NCBI GenBank assembly: GCA_019912315.1
Contig: JAIOJA010000010.1
Span: forward strand, 1 to 64,000
Reading direction: 5' to 3'
Length of the DNA stretch: 64,000 nt
DNA from: Planctomycetota bacterium
Lineage (GTDB): Bacteria; Planctomycetota; UBA8742; UBA2392
Shown here: positions 1 to 8,543 of the stretch, in pieces
How positions within the stretch are numbered: position 1 is the stretch's first letter
How the letters are laid out: each line of letters starts with the position of its first letter
The notes under the pieces: generated by a model
Seen by the model: the letters and a program-made list of their open reading frames with translations, nothing else
Told to the model about the DNA's origin: nothing
The model's database searches: none
Translations under genes and position numbers: made by a program

Positions 1-141
1 CCGCGCCCCGGCGAGAAATCCCGACGCGGCACCAACGCGGCCGTGCAGTTGCTGAACATTCGTCTGCGGGCAAAGAACCTGCTGCTGCGTGTGCTGAAGA
101 TCCTGAAGCCGGACCTCGCCAAGCAGTTGCAGACGGTCTAG
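1..141 (+). CDS. C-terminal end of an unrecognised protein (5' end outside window)
   Basis: Frame 1 is open from the first base to a TAG at 139-141 and gives 46 residues rich in Lys, Arg and Leu, ending in a likely amphipathic helix (KNLLLRVLKILKPDLAKQL). No family is recognised. It is kept because the composition is protein-like and the frame runs in from outside the window. The next 233 bases to the end of gap hold nothing I can support. Confidence 0.45.
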   Translation, partial: PRPGEKSRRGTNAAVQLLNIRLRAKNLLLRVLKILKPDLAKQLQTV

Positions 142-374
142 AAAATTTGAAGGGCAGTGCCGTACAGACAGCACGGAAGACTCCGTCAGCACTGTGTGAG
201 CCAGGGCGAATCGCGCTCGCCAGTGTTCGCGGTTTAACAGCCAACGCCAGGACGCAAAGAATAGCGACGTGACAGCACAAGAACCGCGTTACCCGGTCCG
301 TGCTCGACGGGTTCATGGCGTCGTTTATCGAAAACGAGCGGCAGCGAAACGTGACACTTATCATCTAAGGAGAA

Positions 375-1367
375 CTAGAGCGTGCAGATCAGCTCGGCCA
401 GGCGGTTGCTGTAGCCCCACTCGTTGTCGTACCAGGCGATGGCGCGGATCAGCGTGGTCTCGGCCGTTGTGGCGTGGGTGAGTCTGCTGTCGAAGATGGC
501 GCTGTGCGGGTTGCCGACGATGTCGCTGCTGACCAGCGGGTCTTCGCTGTACTCGATGATGCCCTTGTAGTCGGGGCACTCGCGGACGGCGTCGTTGACT
601 TCGTCCGTGTGCGGGCGTCCGCGTACCTCGAGCACGAGCTCGACGTTGCTGCCGTTCACGACCGGCACGCGCTGGGCCATGCCGGTGATTCGACCGGCGA
701 GCTCGGGCATGACCTGCTCGAAGGCCGACAGGCTCTCGGTGGTGGTCGGCACGATGTTGCTGGCGGCCGCGCGCCCGCGGCGCGGGTCTGTATCATGCCC
801 ACCATCGACGACGTTCTGGGCGCTGGTGTAGGCGTGCACGGTCATCATGTAGCCGCGCACCACGGGCCAGCGTTCGTGAATGAGTTTGATAAGCGGCGTG
901 TAGCAGTGCGCGGTACACGAGCCGGCGCTGAGGATGCGGTCTTCCTTTTTAAGGGCATCGTGGTTCACGCCCATCAGCACGGTGCGGTCGCAGACGCCGC
1001 GGTCCAGCGGCTTGCTGACAACGACGCGCTTCGCGCCGTGATCGAGGATGCCCTCCAGGTTCTCGCGTGTGTTGTTGCGCCCTGACGAATTCAGCACCAC
1101 GTCGCAGCCGTCGGCCGAGGTCAACATGCCGTTGTGGCTTAGCAGAATCGGGCGGCCATTGACGACAAGGGTGTTGCCATCGACACCGATCTCGCCGCTA
1201 AAACGCCCCATCACCGTGTCGTACTTCAGCAGGTAGGCAAGCTGGTCGGCGGGCAAGGGGTCGTTGATGGCAACAACCTGCGCTTCGCTGTGCTGCTCAA
1301 GCAGGCGAAACAGGGCGCGCCCGACGCGACCGAAGCCGTTAACCAGGATACGTTTGGGCTCTGGCAT
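375..1367 (-). CDS. gap: Glyceraldehyde-3-phosphate dehydrogenase family protein (divergent)
   Basis: A 330-residue protein of typical GAPDH length. It would oxidise glyceraldehyde 3-phosphate with NAD(P) and phosphate in central carbon metabolism. Visible marks are the N-terminal Rossmann loop NGFGRVGR (10-17), catalytic Cys151 in SAGSCTAHC, the catalytic histidine near 179 in TVHAYTSAQ, the RAAASNIVPTTT segment and the C-terminal WYDNEWGYSNR. It departs from the classical enzyme: SCTTN reads SCTAH, the usual STGxF region reads NSSGRNN, and the following SAP motif reads SKP. A GapB or erythrose-4-phosphate dehydrogenase-like role is therefore possible. It stands alone, with 121 bases to the next gene. 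Family certain, exact substrate less so. Confidence 0.9.
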   Translation of the reverse strand: MPEPKRILVNGFGRVGRALFRLLEQHSEAQVVAINDPLPADQLAYLLKYDTVMGRFSGEIGVDGNTLVVNGRPILLSHNGMLTSADGCDVVLNSSGRNNTRENLEGILDHGAKRVVVSKPLDRGVCDRTVLMGVNHDALKKEDRILSAGSCTAHCYTPLIKLIHERWPVVRGYMMTVHAYTSAQNVVDGGHDTDPRRGRAAASNIVPTTTESLSAFEQVMPELAGRITGMAQRVPVVNGSNVELVLEVRGRPHTDEVNDAVRECPDYKGIIEYSEDPLVSSDIVGNPHSAIFDSRLTHATTAETTLIRAIAWYDNEWGYSNRLAELICTL

Positions 1368-1488
1368 GGAAGCCTTATAGATGGCGGCTTGCAGGAATCA
1401 CAGGGGCGGGAGTTGGTCAGTTCAGTGCGCAGAGTGCCGAGTCGACTCAACGCCTGACTCAGAACCATGAACTCTGACTAAGAACTCG

Positions 1489-2040
1489 TTACGCGAGGTC
1501 ACTCAAGCGGTCCTGCACCTGCTCAACGCCGGCTTCGTCCAGTTCCGGGTTCAGTACCTCGTAGGTCTCGCGCTGGCTGGCGCGTCCAGGCGTTTCGAAC
1601 ACCAGAAATTCATGCCGCTTCGTGCGGCGCGTGCCCTTGAGCTTGAGCTTCTTCATGCGCAAGAGCCCCAGGGCGGCGACATAGGCAAACCGGTCCAGTT
1701 CTTCACGACTGAAGTCGTCAATTGCTTCCGGTGCCTCAGACTCGGCTTCCGGCTTCCTCGCATCCTCGCCATTCTTGCGGCGGGCGCGGTGGAAGACCTG
1801 CCACAGGGCATCCGGGTCGTGCAGCGCGGGTTTGCGCTTCGTGCTGTGCTCGGTCGGCCAAAAGGCGGTGTAGCCCTCTTCGCCCTGGCGCTCCCAGGCT
1901 TCCATGCAGATGTCGACACGCGTGAACACGCCCTCGTGCTCGCCTTCCGGGCGCAGGGCCACGATGTACTTCTCGCCGTCACTGAACGCGCGGCCTGTAA
2001 TGCTGCACTTGCCCTGCCCGCGGTTGATTTTGAAGTCCAC
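1489..2040 (-). CDS. Conserved-looking hypothetical protein, 183 aa
   Basis: No family recognised. The protein is soluble, with no signal peptide or membrane segment. The N-terminal part has a CSITGRAFSDGEKY segment with isolated Cys residues (12 and 46). The middle is charged and Glu-rich (about 95-115), followed by a basic helix (KKLKLKGTRRTKRHEF, about 130-145). The GTG start overlaps the TAG stop of the upstream lipoprotein gene by one base (TAGTG), so the two are almost certainly co-transcribed and translationally coupled. Confidence 0.7.
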   Translation of the reverse strand: MDFKINRGQGKCSITGRAFSDGEKYIVALRPEGEHEGVFTRVDICMEAWERQGEEGYTAFWPTEHSTKRKPALHDPDALWQVFHRARRKNGEDARKPEAESEAPEAIDDFSREELDRFAYVAALGLLRMKKLKLKGTRRTKRHEFLVFETPGRASQRETYEVLNPELDEAGVEQVQDRLSDLA

Positions 2041-3353
2041 TACTCGCCTTTCAAATCGACGCCACGCGCCTCAGCCAGGGCGCGCGCGTCCGCGATGTTG
2101 CGCACGTTCTTGCCGGTCAGCTTGTACACGGCGGCGATGGCTGTGTTCTCATGGAACTCATCCATTTTCCAGAGGCGGATAATCGGGCGCAGGGCTTCGG
2201 GCTTGCGCATCTGCCCGAGCGCCTGGATCAGGTGGTCGTGAAACAGAAAGTTTGCGTCGTCCGTGCCGCGCGGGTCAATCCTGACCTTGCCTTCGGCCAA
2301 CGCCTTCTCGTCGTACTCCTGCACGATCACACGGTCGATCTCGGCCTCGAGGGTCGGCAGGGCGCGGGCGTCCCCAAACCGCCCCAGCAACTCGATGAAG
2401 AATTTGCGGTAGCGCCAGCCTGGCCCCACGAACTTGCCCTTGTGCTCACCTTCGGCGATCACCACGTTATCGAGCTCAAGAATCACCTGCCCCACGGCGC
2501 GCGGCCCGATGCGGTACAGCGTATCAGCGATGTAGCGGTTGTAGTTCGGATTGCCGACTGTCTTGAAGAACTCCGTTCGCACGCGGCGCCCGGTATCCGG
2601 GTCAAGCTCTTCCTCCCAGGCGGCAATCATCTGCCGGTGCATGGTCCACATGGCGGCGCATAGAGGCTCGATGGCGGGCTCGCCCACTTGCACCAGAATG
2701 TCCTGGGCGCGCTGGCAGACATCCTCGAGCGGGTTGCTGAGGGCGACGATCATGTTGGCGACAAGCAACTCCTCGCCGTCTTTGCCGTAGGCCAGCATGG
2801 ATTCCGCGAACTGCCGCCAGTACTCCGTTTCACGCGTCGCCGAGCCGTGGGCCTGGCGGGTCTGAAACTCGTGCAGCAGCGCGTACATACGCCCGTAATT
2901 CGCAAGGCGCAGGCGGCTTTCGTCGCTGTCCCAGTCTTCGGCATGAAGCAGCCCGCGAATGTGATCCGGCCACAGCTCGTAGGACATCCACTGTCGCTGG
3001 CGTTCGTTCAGGTCGTCGGGGTCGCGCGGCGGCCAGTCGTAGTTGCGTTCCGTGATGCGCCCGTAGTCGTCGTACTCGGCGGGGGGCAACGGGGCCGGGT
3101 GGACGTGGCGGCGAACGTACACCCAGTCGTCGCGTTCCTGGCTCTGCATTCGCTCGAGCAGGTTCACCATCTCTGTGCCGCGGAACCTCTGGACGTCGCT
3201 GCGTTCAAGCACGATCGGCGCGAGGTCAGCCACGTCCTCGTCGCCTTCCTTGTTGTCGGGCGTGTTGCCCGCGCCGTTGCCCGCGGACGGGGTGCTCTGG
3301 CACGCGCACAGGCCTACGGTTGCAGCAAACAGCAGGATAGTCAGGTACTTCAC
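2040..3353 (-). CDS. Lipoprotein with probable HEAT-like helical repeats, 437 aa
   Basis: The N-terminus is a lipoprotein signal (MKYLTILLFAATVGLCAC), with the lipobox Cys at about 19, then a low-complexity Asn/Gly linker. The long body contains helical stretches such as LVANMIVALSNPLEDVCQRAQDILVQVGEPAI and IQALGQMRKPEALRPI, which read like degenerate HEAT repeats; this assignment is by eye. Probably an envelope-facing lipoprotein with an interaction role. It is the first gene of a two-gene unit with the 183-aa protein. It diverges from ald across 145 bases. Confidence 0.75.
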   Translation of the reverse strand: MKYLTILLFAATVGLCACQSTPSAGNGAGNTPDNKEGDEDVADLAPIVLERSDVQRFRGTEMVNLLERMQSQERDDWVYVRRHVHPAPLPPAEYDDYGRITERNYDWPPRDPDDLNERQRQWMSYELWPDHIRGLLHAEDWDSDESRLRLANYGRMYALLHEFQTRQAHGSATRETEYWRQFAESMLAYGKDGEELLVANMIVALSNPLEDVCQRAQDILVQVGEPAIEPLCAAMWTMHRQMIAAWEEELDPDTGRRVRTEFFKTVGNPNYNRYIADTLYRIGPRAVGQVILELDNVVIAEGEHKGKFVGPGWRYRKFFIELLGRFGDARALPTLEAEIDRVIVQEYDEKALAEGKVRIDPRGTDDANFLFHDHLIQALGQMRKPEALRPIIRLWKMDEFHENTAIAAVYKLTGKNVRNIADARALAEARGVDLKGE

Positions 3354-3444
3354 GAAGCGACTCCGGGGACCGCGGCGGGGTGAGGCGATGATCGGTGATC
3401 AACGCCCAATGGTCAATGCGGGGTCGCGGCGCCGCACCCTGTAT

Positions 3445-3476
3445 TTGCAGTCTCGTCGCGGCGCGTTATAACGCGC
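3445..3476 (+). promoter_or_regulatory. Probable ald promoter with a perfect palindrome over the -10
   Basis: GCGCGTTATAACGCGC at 3461-3476 is a perfect 16-base palindrome 22 bases before the ald start. Its centre supplies a TATAAC hexamer (5 of 6 to the -10 consensus) at 3467-3472. A weak TTGCAG lies 16 bases upstream. A palindrome over the -10 is a natural operator for a dimeric repressor. AGGAG at 3490-3494 is the ald ribosome binding site. Confidence 0.45.
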
Positions 3477-3498
3477 GCCCCACAGCTTAGGAGCAGCC

Positions 3499-4605
3499 AT
3501 GAAGGTCGGCATTCCCCGTGAGATCAAAGACCACGAATATCGCGTTGGCATGGTGCCCGCGGGCGTTCACGCGCTTGCGCAGGCAGGACATCAGGTATTC
3601 GTGGAGGTTGGCGCGGGGCTGGGCTCCGGCATTCTTGACGAAGACTTTGAGGCCGCCGGTGCCAGGTTGCTGGGCACGGCCAAAGAGATCTACGACACGG
3701 CGGACATGATCGTAAAGGTCAAGGAGCCGTTGCCTCCCGAATACGCGCTGATCAAGCAGAATCAGATAGTCTACACGTACTTTCACTTCGCCGCGTCGCG
3801 CGAGTTGACGGAAGCCATGGTCAAGACCGGCGCCGTGTGCGTCGCCTACGAGACCATGGAGGATAGGCGCGGCGGCTTGCCACTGCTGACGCCCATGAGC
3901 GAAGTTGCCGGGCGCATGAGCGTGCAGGAAGGCGCAAAGTACCTGGAGCGCCCCACCGAAGGGCGCGGCATCCTGCTGGGCGGCGTACCGGGTGTCGAGC
4001 CGGGCAAGGTCGTGATCATCGGCGGCGGCGTGGTCGGTACCAACGCGGCAAAGATGGCCGCCGGCATCGGCGCGCGCGTGACCATTATGGACGTGAGCCT
4101 TGACCGCCTGCGCTACCTTGATGACGTGCTCGCCCCGAATGTGGTTGAGATCTACAGCAACGCCTACAACATTCGGGAAGAGATTCGTGAGGCCGACCTG
4201 GTAATCGGCGCGGTGTTGATCCCCGGCGCGAAAGCCCCGAGCCTGATCCGGCGTGAAGACCTGGCCCACATGAAACAGGGCGCGGTGATAGTTGACGTCG
4301 CCGTTGACCAGGGAGGCTGCGTCGAAACCACCAAAGCAACCACCCACAGTAACCCTACCTATATAGTAGACGGTGTTGTGCACTACTGCGTCGCGAACAT
4401 GCCGGGCGCGGTGGGACGCACCAGCACGTTTGCGCTCACGAACGCGACCACCCGCTTCGCCCTGGAAATCGCCAAACACGGCTGGAAGGACGCCGCCCGC
4501 AAGCACGGCGAAATCCGTACCGGCATCAACGTGGAAGGTGGCAAGATCACCTATGAAGCCGTCGCACAGGCCTTCGACATGGAGTACACGCCTCTCGCTC
4601 TGTAA
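3499..4605 (+). CDS. ald: Alanine dehydrogenase
   Basis: A 368-residue protein, the standard Ald length. It catalyses reversible NAD-dependent deamination of L-alanine to pyruvate and ammonia. The N-terminal signature MKVGIPREIKDHEYRVGMVP carries the substrate Arg; Lys is present in VKVKEP (about 75) and the catalytic His in YFHFAA (about 96). The NAD loop is GGGVVGTNAAKMA (about 174-186), and the catalytic Asp lies in VDVAVDQGG (about 268-276). The start follows AGGAG at good spacing. The gene is monocistronic, ending just before a strong hairpin. Confidence 0.96.
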   Translation: MKVGIPREIKDHEYRVGMVPAGVHALAQAGHQVFVEVGAGLGSGILDEDFEAAGARLLGTAKEIYDTADMIVKVKEPLPPEYALIKQNQIVYTYFHFAASRELTEAMVKTGAVCVAYETMEDRRGGLPLLTPMSEVAGRMSVQEGAKYLERPTEGRGILLGGVPGVEPGKVVIIGGGVVGTNAAKMAAGIGARVTIMDVSLDRLRYLDDVLAPNVVEIYSNAYNIREEIREADLVIGAVLIPGAKAPSLIRREDLAHMKQGAVIVDVAVDQGGCVETTKATTHSNPTYIVDGVVHYCVANMPGAVGRTSTFALTNATTRFALEIAKHGWKDAARKHGEIRTGINVEGGKITYEAVAQAFDMEYTPLAL

Positions 4606-4610
4606 GGATG

Positions 4611-4662
4611 AACCTGCCAATGAAACACCCGGCTGCGCGCCGGGGTGTTTCATTGGCAGGTT
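4611..4662 (+). terminator. Long hairpin terminator after ald
   Basis: A near-perfect inverted repeat with 22-base arms (4611-4632 and 4640-4662, one bulged G) and a 7-base loop, starting 5 bases after the ald stop. No U-tract follows, as for several other hairpins between genes in this window. Confidence 0.7.
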
Positions 4663-4716
4663 CGCGAGGCGCCCGGATTGTGATATCATGGGGTCGACCT
4701 GTTTGGGGGATCATTC

Positions 4717-5802
4717 ATGTCGGATCTGGCCCCTTGGGAATCAAGTGGCAGCAAACAGCCGTTCCACCCGGACGCGCCCACGGAGAAAGTTCCGCGTCGC
4801 GCGCCGGGTCGCCTTCCCGAAATCTACAAACGACAGACAGAGGCGTTCATCGCCCCACCGGGCAACGTGGTGCCACGCCCGCAACAGACGCCGCGTCCGC
4901 TTGAGCCGCGCGCCCTTTACGCCATTTACGCGCTGATCGCCATGGCTGTGCTGGGACTCGGTTGGAGCGGGCTTGTGTTCGTCATCTTCAGCGCCGAGGC
5001 GGGCGCGATCCGATTTGCGTACGCCGCCGTCGGGCTTCTGCTCGCGATCACGGGCGTTGCCGTGCTGCTGATCGAGATGCCTCGCATCAACAGGTATCGC
5101 ACTGGGCACTTTATTCCGGGTGTGCTGGTGTACGGTGCACGGATTAATTTTGACAAAGTGCTGGGGCCGGCCGGCGTTGGCTCCGTGACCGCGCAGTTGG
5201 CCCGGGGTACCGGCGAGGGCCTGCTAAGCAAGGTGTTCGACCGCTCTAGCCACAAGACAGCGCCGCCGGAGATTGTGGCTTTGCACGTGAACCGGGGTAA
5301 CGGCCCGGAAATGATCGGCATTGAGTGGGAAGCCGTGCGCGAATTGCAGCGCGGCGACATAGTCTGGTTCCAGTTGATCAATCCGCAGACCTTGCTGATG
5401 TTCCACAAGTTGATTCCCTACGCGCCTTGGGTGTCGCAGGATGAAGCCACGCGCAAGGAAGTTTTCGCGGCACTGCGCGTCGGCGACAACATGTTCAAGG
5501 ACCGCGTGGACGCCAAGAACATGGGCACCACCAAGGTTTTTCACACGGACGCGGACGGCAACCTGCAGGCCGGCGGCGCGCCGCCGCATTCGCCTCAGCC
5601 GCACCAGGGCGAAAACACGAAGCAACTGGGGCTTACGTCGCGGGGAGGAATGCTGGGGGGCGATGAGCAGTATAACCAGCAGGACGACTACGCTGTGGAC
5701 CCTCAGCAAAGCCACGATAACACGCACCGGTACCGCATCGGACAGGAAGGCGCGTCATTCGCCGACTACGACCAGCCCGAACAGGGCGATACATACGAGT
5801 AA
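4717..5802 (+). CDS. Membrane protein with two N-terminal helices, 361 aa
   Basis: No family recognised with confidence. A Pro-rich cytosolic N-terminus (1-65) precedes two adjacent hydrophobic helices (about 67-90 and 96-118). A soluble domain of about 150 residues follows (YGARINFDKVLGPAGVG through HKLIPYAPWV), then a low-complexity Gln/Asp/Gly tail from about 280. GGGGGA sits 6-11 bases before the ATG. The stop is 3 bases before the next ATG, so it forms an operon with the DUF4863 gene. The paired layout suggests a shared but unknown function. Confidence 0.75.
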   Translation: MSDLAPWESSGSKQPFHPDAPTEKVPRRAPGRLPEIYKRQTEAFIAPPGNVVPRPQQTPRPLEPRALYAIYALIAMAVLGLGWSGLVFVIFSAEAGAIRFAYAAVGLLLAITGVAVLLIEMPRINRYRTGHFIPGVLVYGARINFDKVLGPAGVGSVTAQLARGTGEGLLSKVFDRSSHKTAPPEIVALHVNRGNGPEMIGIEWEAVRELQRGDIVWFQLINPQTLLMFHKLIPYAPWVSQDEATRKEVFAALRVGDNMFKDRVDAKNMGTTKVFHTDADGNLQAGGAPPHSPQPHQGENTKQLGLTSRGGMLGGDEQYNQQDDYAVDPQQSHDNTHRYRIGQEGASFADYDQPEQGDTYE

Positions 5803-5805
5803 GTC

Positions 5806-6273
5806 ATGAGCAATGAAACCGTGATCGACGCGCTTGCGCCGGTACTGGAACGTCTGAAATCGCTGGACTTGACTGATCCCGGGGCGGCCAAGGAAACCCT
5901 CGACATGGAGTTTCCACTGCACAGCGAATTCGGCGACAATCTGCGCACGCTGGCCAGGCAGGGCATGGAGGACGGCTGGTTGTGCAACCGCGAAGGCGGT
6001 CCCAGCCGGTTCTCGCGGGTAGCGAAGCCGGACGCGGGAAAGGGCTTCAGCATCGATGCGGTATTCATGTGGGGCGACGGCCCGTGGCACAAGCACACCA
6101 AGGGTGAGGTGAATTGCCTGCTTGCGCTTGAGGGCGAGCCTGCCTTCTGCGGCTTCAAGGAGGGCTGGGCTGTCTTCGAGCCCGGCAGCCAGCACGTACC
6201 CAGCGTCAAGGGCGGCAAGATGATGATCTTCTACATGCTGCCCGGCGGCGAAGTTGAATGGAAGAAAGCTTAG
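5806..6273 (+). CDS. DUF4863 cupin-like protein (4-hydroxylaminobenzoate lyase-type)
   Basis: A 155-residue protein matching the DUF4863 pattern as I recall it: FSIDAVFMWGDGPWHKHTKGEVN, then LEGEPAFCGFKEGWAVFEPGSQHVPSV and the terminal FYMLPGGEVEW. His and Glu residues in WHKHTKGE (about 93-100) and the later SQHVP His look like cupin metal ligands. The family includes a p-hydroxylaminobenzoate lyase (PnbB), but most members are uncharacterised, so the substrate here is unknown. It sits 3 bases after a membrane protein gene and is surely co-transcribed with it. Confidence 0.8.
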   Translation: MSNETVIDALAPVLERLKSLDLTDPGAAKETLDMEFPLHSEFGDNLRTLARQGMEDGWLCNREGGPSRFSRVAKPDAGKGFSIDAVFMWGDGPWHKHTKGEVNCLLALEGEPAFCGFKEGWAVFEPGSQHVPSVKGGKMMIFYMLPGGEVEWKKA

Positions 6274-6368
6274 GCGCTGGCGGCGCTGGCCGCATATCTG
6301 CGGTGGATATGCAGCGGGTGATTGAGGGCGGATTGTTTGACGCCTAACAATCGTCTTCCGGCGCCTGG

Positions 6369-6725
6369 TCACTCCAGCAGCAGGTTCGCGCAGCGGGCAA
6401 GCTCGCGCAGGATTTCTTCTTTCTGCTTGAACGTGGGTAGCCCGTCCACCATCAGACGGTTCTGCAACTTGCGCAGCTTGCGAATCGCGGTTTCAAGTTC
6501 CGGGCGCTGGCTGACGCGCGAGAAATTGCGGCGCCCGCATTCATGCCAGAACACTTTCCCCTCCACATGCTCGATCGCCCGGTCGACGGCCCACAGCCAG
6601 AAGCGCTGCTGGTTCCACTCGGCGGTCGCGGCGCCGGCGTGTCCCTGCCCCAGACGGCGTACGACGTCGTCCCGGTAGCCCTCGGCCGTCTGGAACGCGG
6701 ATCGATACAATGAGAGTTTTTCCAT
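6369..6725 (-). CDS. Small helical protein, 118 aa, unknown
   Basis: No family recognised. The frame is open further upstream to 6860, but the ATG at 6723-6725 (MEKLSLYRSAFQ) starts the protein-like part. The product is almost entirely helical, with Arg/Gln/Trp-rich segments (YRDDVVRRLGQGH, WNQQRFWLWAVDRAIEHVEG, LRKLQNRLMVDGLPTFKQKEEILRELARC). It could be a four-helix-bundle or DNA/RNA-associated protein; no function is claimed. It diverges from dnaA. Confidence 0.6.
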   Translation of the reverse strand: MEKLSLYRSAFQTAEGYRDDVVRRLGQGHAGAATAEWNQQRFWLWAVDRAIEHVEGKVFWHECGRRNFSRVSQRPELETAIRKLRKLQNRLMVDGLPTFKQKEEILRELARCANLLLE

Positions 6726-7047
6726 GGCGCTACTCTGCGAAAGTTGAAGCGCGGCGCCACAGTGGAAAATTGTGGAAATCACCATGACCAAATCCCACGG
6801 CGCTGTTTTGTCAAGGCAAAAACAGCGCAGGGTGAACGGATGACACGACTTCTGAGTCACGCCACCAGCCCCTTTGCGGTGCGGGTTTCAAACGATCGGC
6901 AAGCGGCATTTGACGACGTTGATTGGCGGTGCTACTTTCGCCCCTCCACTGACGGGAAACACCAAAAAAGGGCCGGGGGTAACTGTCCATCAACGTGCAG
7001 GACGCGATTGATGAGGACCGCAATCCCAATGAAGGGTGGAGTACGGA
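6726..7047. promoter_or_regulatory. dnaA upstream region with DnaA-box-like pair and a hairpin
   Basis: A 322-base non-coding stretch between the divergent 118-aa gene and dnaA. On the minus strand it has two adjacent DnaA-box-like 9-mers, ATTTCCACA (6771-6779) and TTTTCCACT (6761-6769), each matching TTATCCACA at 7 of 9 positions. An inverted repeat CGCTGTTTT/AAAAACAGCG lies at 6801-6827. This suits dnaA autoregulation. I see no AT-rich unwinding region or box cluster sufficient to call oriC. Confidence 0.4.
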
Positions 7048-8454
7048 GTGACAGAAACACTCGCCAAAGAACATTGGAACAAGGTCCTGACCGACCTGCA
7101 GGAACACGTTGGCGAAGAGTTCTTCACGCTTTGGCTGCGCAACACCCTGATCGTCCGTCTTGAGCCCGAGCTTATCGAAATCGGCGTACCCAACCTGGTT
7201 GTCAGTGACTGGCTGCGCAGCCAGTGCAGCGACGAGATACTCAGCAGCGTGAACCGCGTCGTGGGCTTCCGTCCCGGCGACATCAAGTACAGCGTCAACG
7301 GACACCTGTTCCGACAGATGCGCAAACAGCAGGAGATCGCGCATCGCGCGGCCGGCGAACCCAGCCCGACCTCGCGCACAAGCCCCAAAGCCGAGCCCGC
7401 GCCCAAGCAGATTTTCAACCTGAATGAGCGTTACACCCTCGACCGCGTCATCGTCGGGCCCAACAACCAGCTCGCCTTCAACTGCGCGTGGGAAGTCGCG
7501 CGCAACCCCGGCGAAAATTTCAACCCGCTATTCATTTTCGGGCGCACCGGCGTCGGAAAATCGCACCTGTTGCAGGGCATTGCCCGTGAAGTTCTTGAGC
7601 GTTTCCCGAGCAAAGAAACTCTTTACATCCCGGCCGAGTACTTTGTGAACCAGTACGTGCAGTCATTGCAGAAGCGTGATGTGGAGCCGTTCCGCCACCG
7701 CTTCCGCACTCTAGACGTGCTGATCATAGACGACCTGCATTTCCTCGCGGGCAAGGACGCCAGCCAGGAAGAGTTGCTGCATACCCTGAACGCGCTTGAG
7801 CAGGCCGGCAAACAGGTCGTGCTTGCGAGCGACCAGCACCCTCGCCAGCTTGAAGAGTTCATGGAGCATCTGACCACGCGCTTTCTGCAAGGCATGATCG
7901 CGGAGATTCAGCTTCCGCCGCGCAACACGCGCCTGGCGATCATCAAGAGCAAGCTGGAAGGTCATCGGGCGTTGTTCCCCACCGCGGTGGTGGACTTTCT
8001 CGCCGACAAGCTTGAGTGCAACGTGCGTGAGATGGAAGGCTACGTCACGCGCCTTGTGGCCCTCGCCGGGCTGACCAATGAGAAGGTCACCTTGCAACTT
8101 GCTGAACAGGCGTTGCAGGACTTCCTTAGCAGTCGCTCGCGCATGGTTGACCTGACCGACATTGAGAACGTGGTGATCGCCCACTACGGCGTCACGAGTC
8201 AGCAGTTGCACAGTCGTCTGCGCAAACGCCCCGTCGCGCTGGCCCGACAGGTCTGCATGTACCTTGCCAGGCGCCTGACCAGCTACAGCTTGAAAGAGAT
8301 CGGGCGTTTCTTCGGCGGCAAGAATCACACCACGGTGGTGTTCGCCGTGCAGGCCATTGAGGCCAAAATCAAGAAGTCCGCGGCCCTGAACGACGAGGTC
8401 GAGCACCTGCGCCGCACGCTAACGGGTGACGGAGCTAACGTCCGCACGCGCTAG
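7048..8454 (+). CDS. dnaA: Chromosomal replication initiator DnaA
   Basis: A 468-residue initiator with all four domains. Domain I is at the N-terminus (WNKVLTDLQEHVGEEFFTLW) and a short Pro-rich linker follows (about 105-125). The AAA+ domain has Walker A FGRTGVGKSHLLQ and Walker B VLIIDDLHFL. The C-terminal helix-turn-helix carries the signature GGKNHTTVVFAVQAIE. The start is GTG at 7048 because GGAG (7038-7041) is well spaced from it; a second GTG four codons upstream (7036) is possible. It is not followed by dnaN, unlike the classical order. Confidence 0.97.
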   Translation: MTETLAKEHWNKVLTDLQEHVGEEFFTLWLRNTLIVRLEPELIEIGVPNLVVSDWLRSQCSDEILSSVNRVVGFRPGDIKYSVNGHLFRQMRKQQEIAHRAAGEPSPTSRTSPKAEPAPKQIFNLNERYTLDRVIVGPNNQLAFNCAWEVARNPGENFNPLFIFGRTGVGKSHLLQGIAREVLERFPSKETLYIPAEYFVNQYVQSLQKRDVEPFRHRFRTLDVLIIDDLHFLAGKDASQEELLHTLNALEQAGKQVVLASDQHPRQLEEFMEHLTTRFLQGMIAEIQLPPRNTRLAIIKSKLEGHRALFPTAVVDFLADKLECNVREMEGYVTRLVALAGLTNEKVTLQLAEQALQDFLSSRSRMVDLTDIENVVIAHYGVTSQQLHSRLRKRPVALARQVCMYLARRLTSYSLKEIGRFFGGKNHTTVVFAVQAIEAKIKKSAALNDEVEHLRRTLTGDGANVRTR

Positions 8455-8543
8455 ATTTCATCGTACATCCCACTACAATTCGCCCACGCCGGAAGCATCC
8501 CGGGCGCGCAGGCGTTTCCTTTCCGAGTGGGGCGGAGAGCATC

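Noticed and set aside
269-481. A 70-codon plus-strand frame before gap
   Set aside because: Arg/Cys-rich composition, it runs into the converging gap gene and has no homology.
3487-4689. A 400-codon minus-strand frame opposite ald
   Set aside because: Ald on the plus strand is unambiguous; the reverse frame has no ribosome binding site or recognisable domain.
6726-7047. Calling the dnaA leader oriC
   Set aside because: Only two imperfect boxes and no AT-rich unwinding element; dnaN is not adjacent; chromosome-wide skew is not available.
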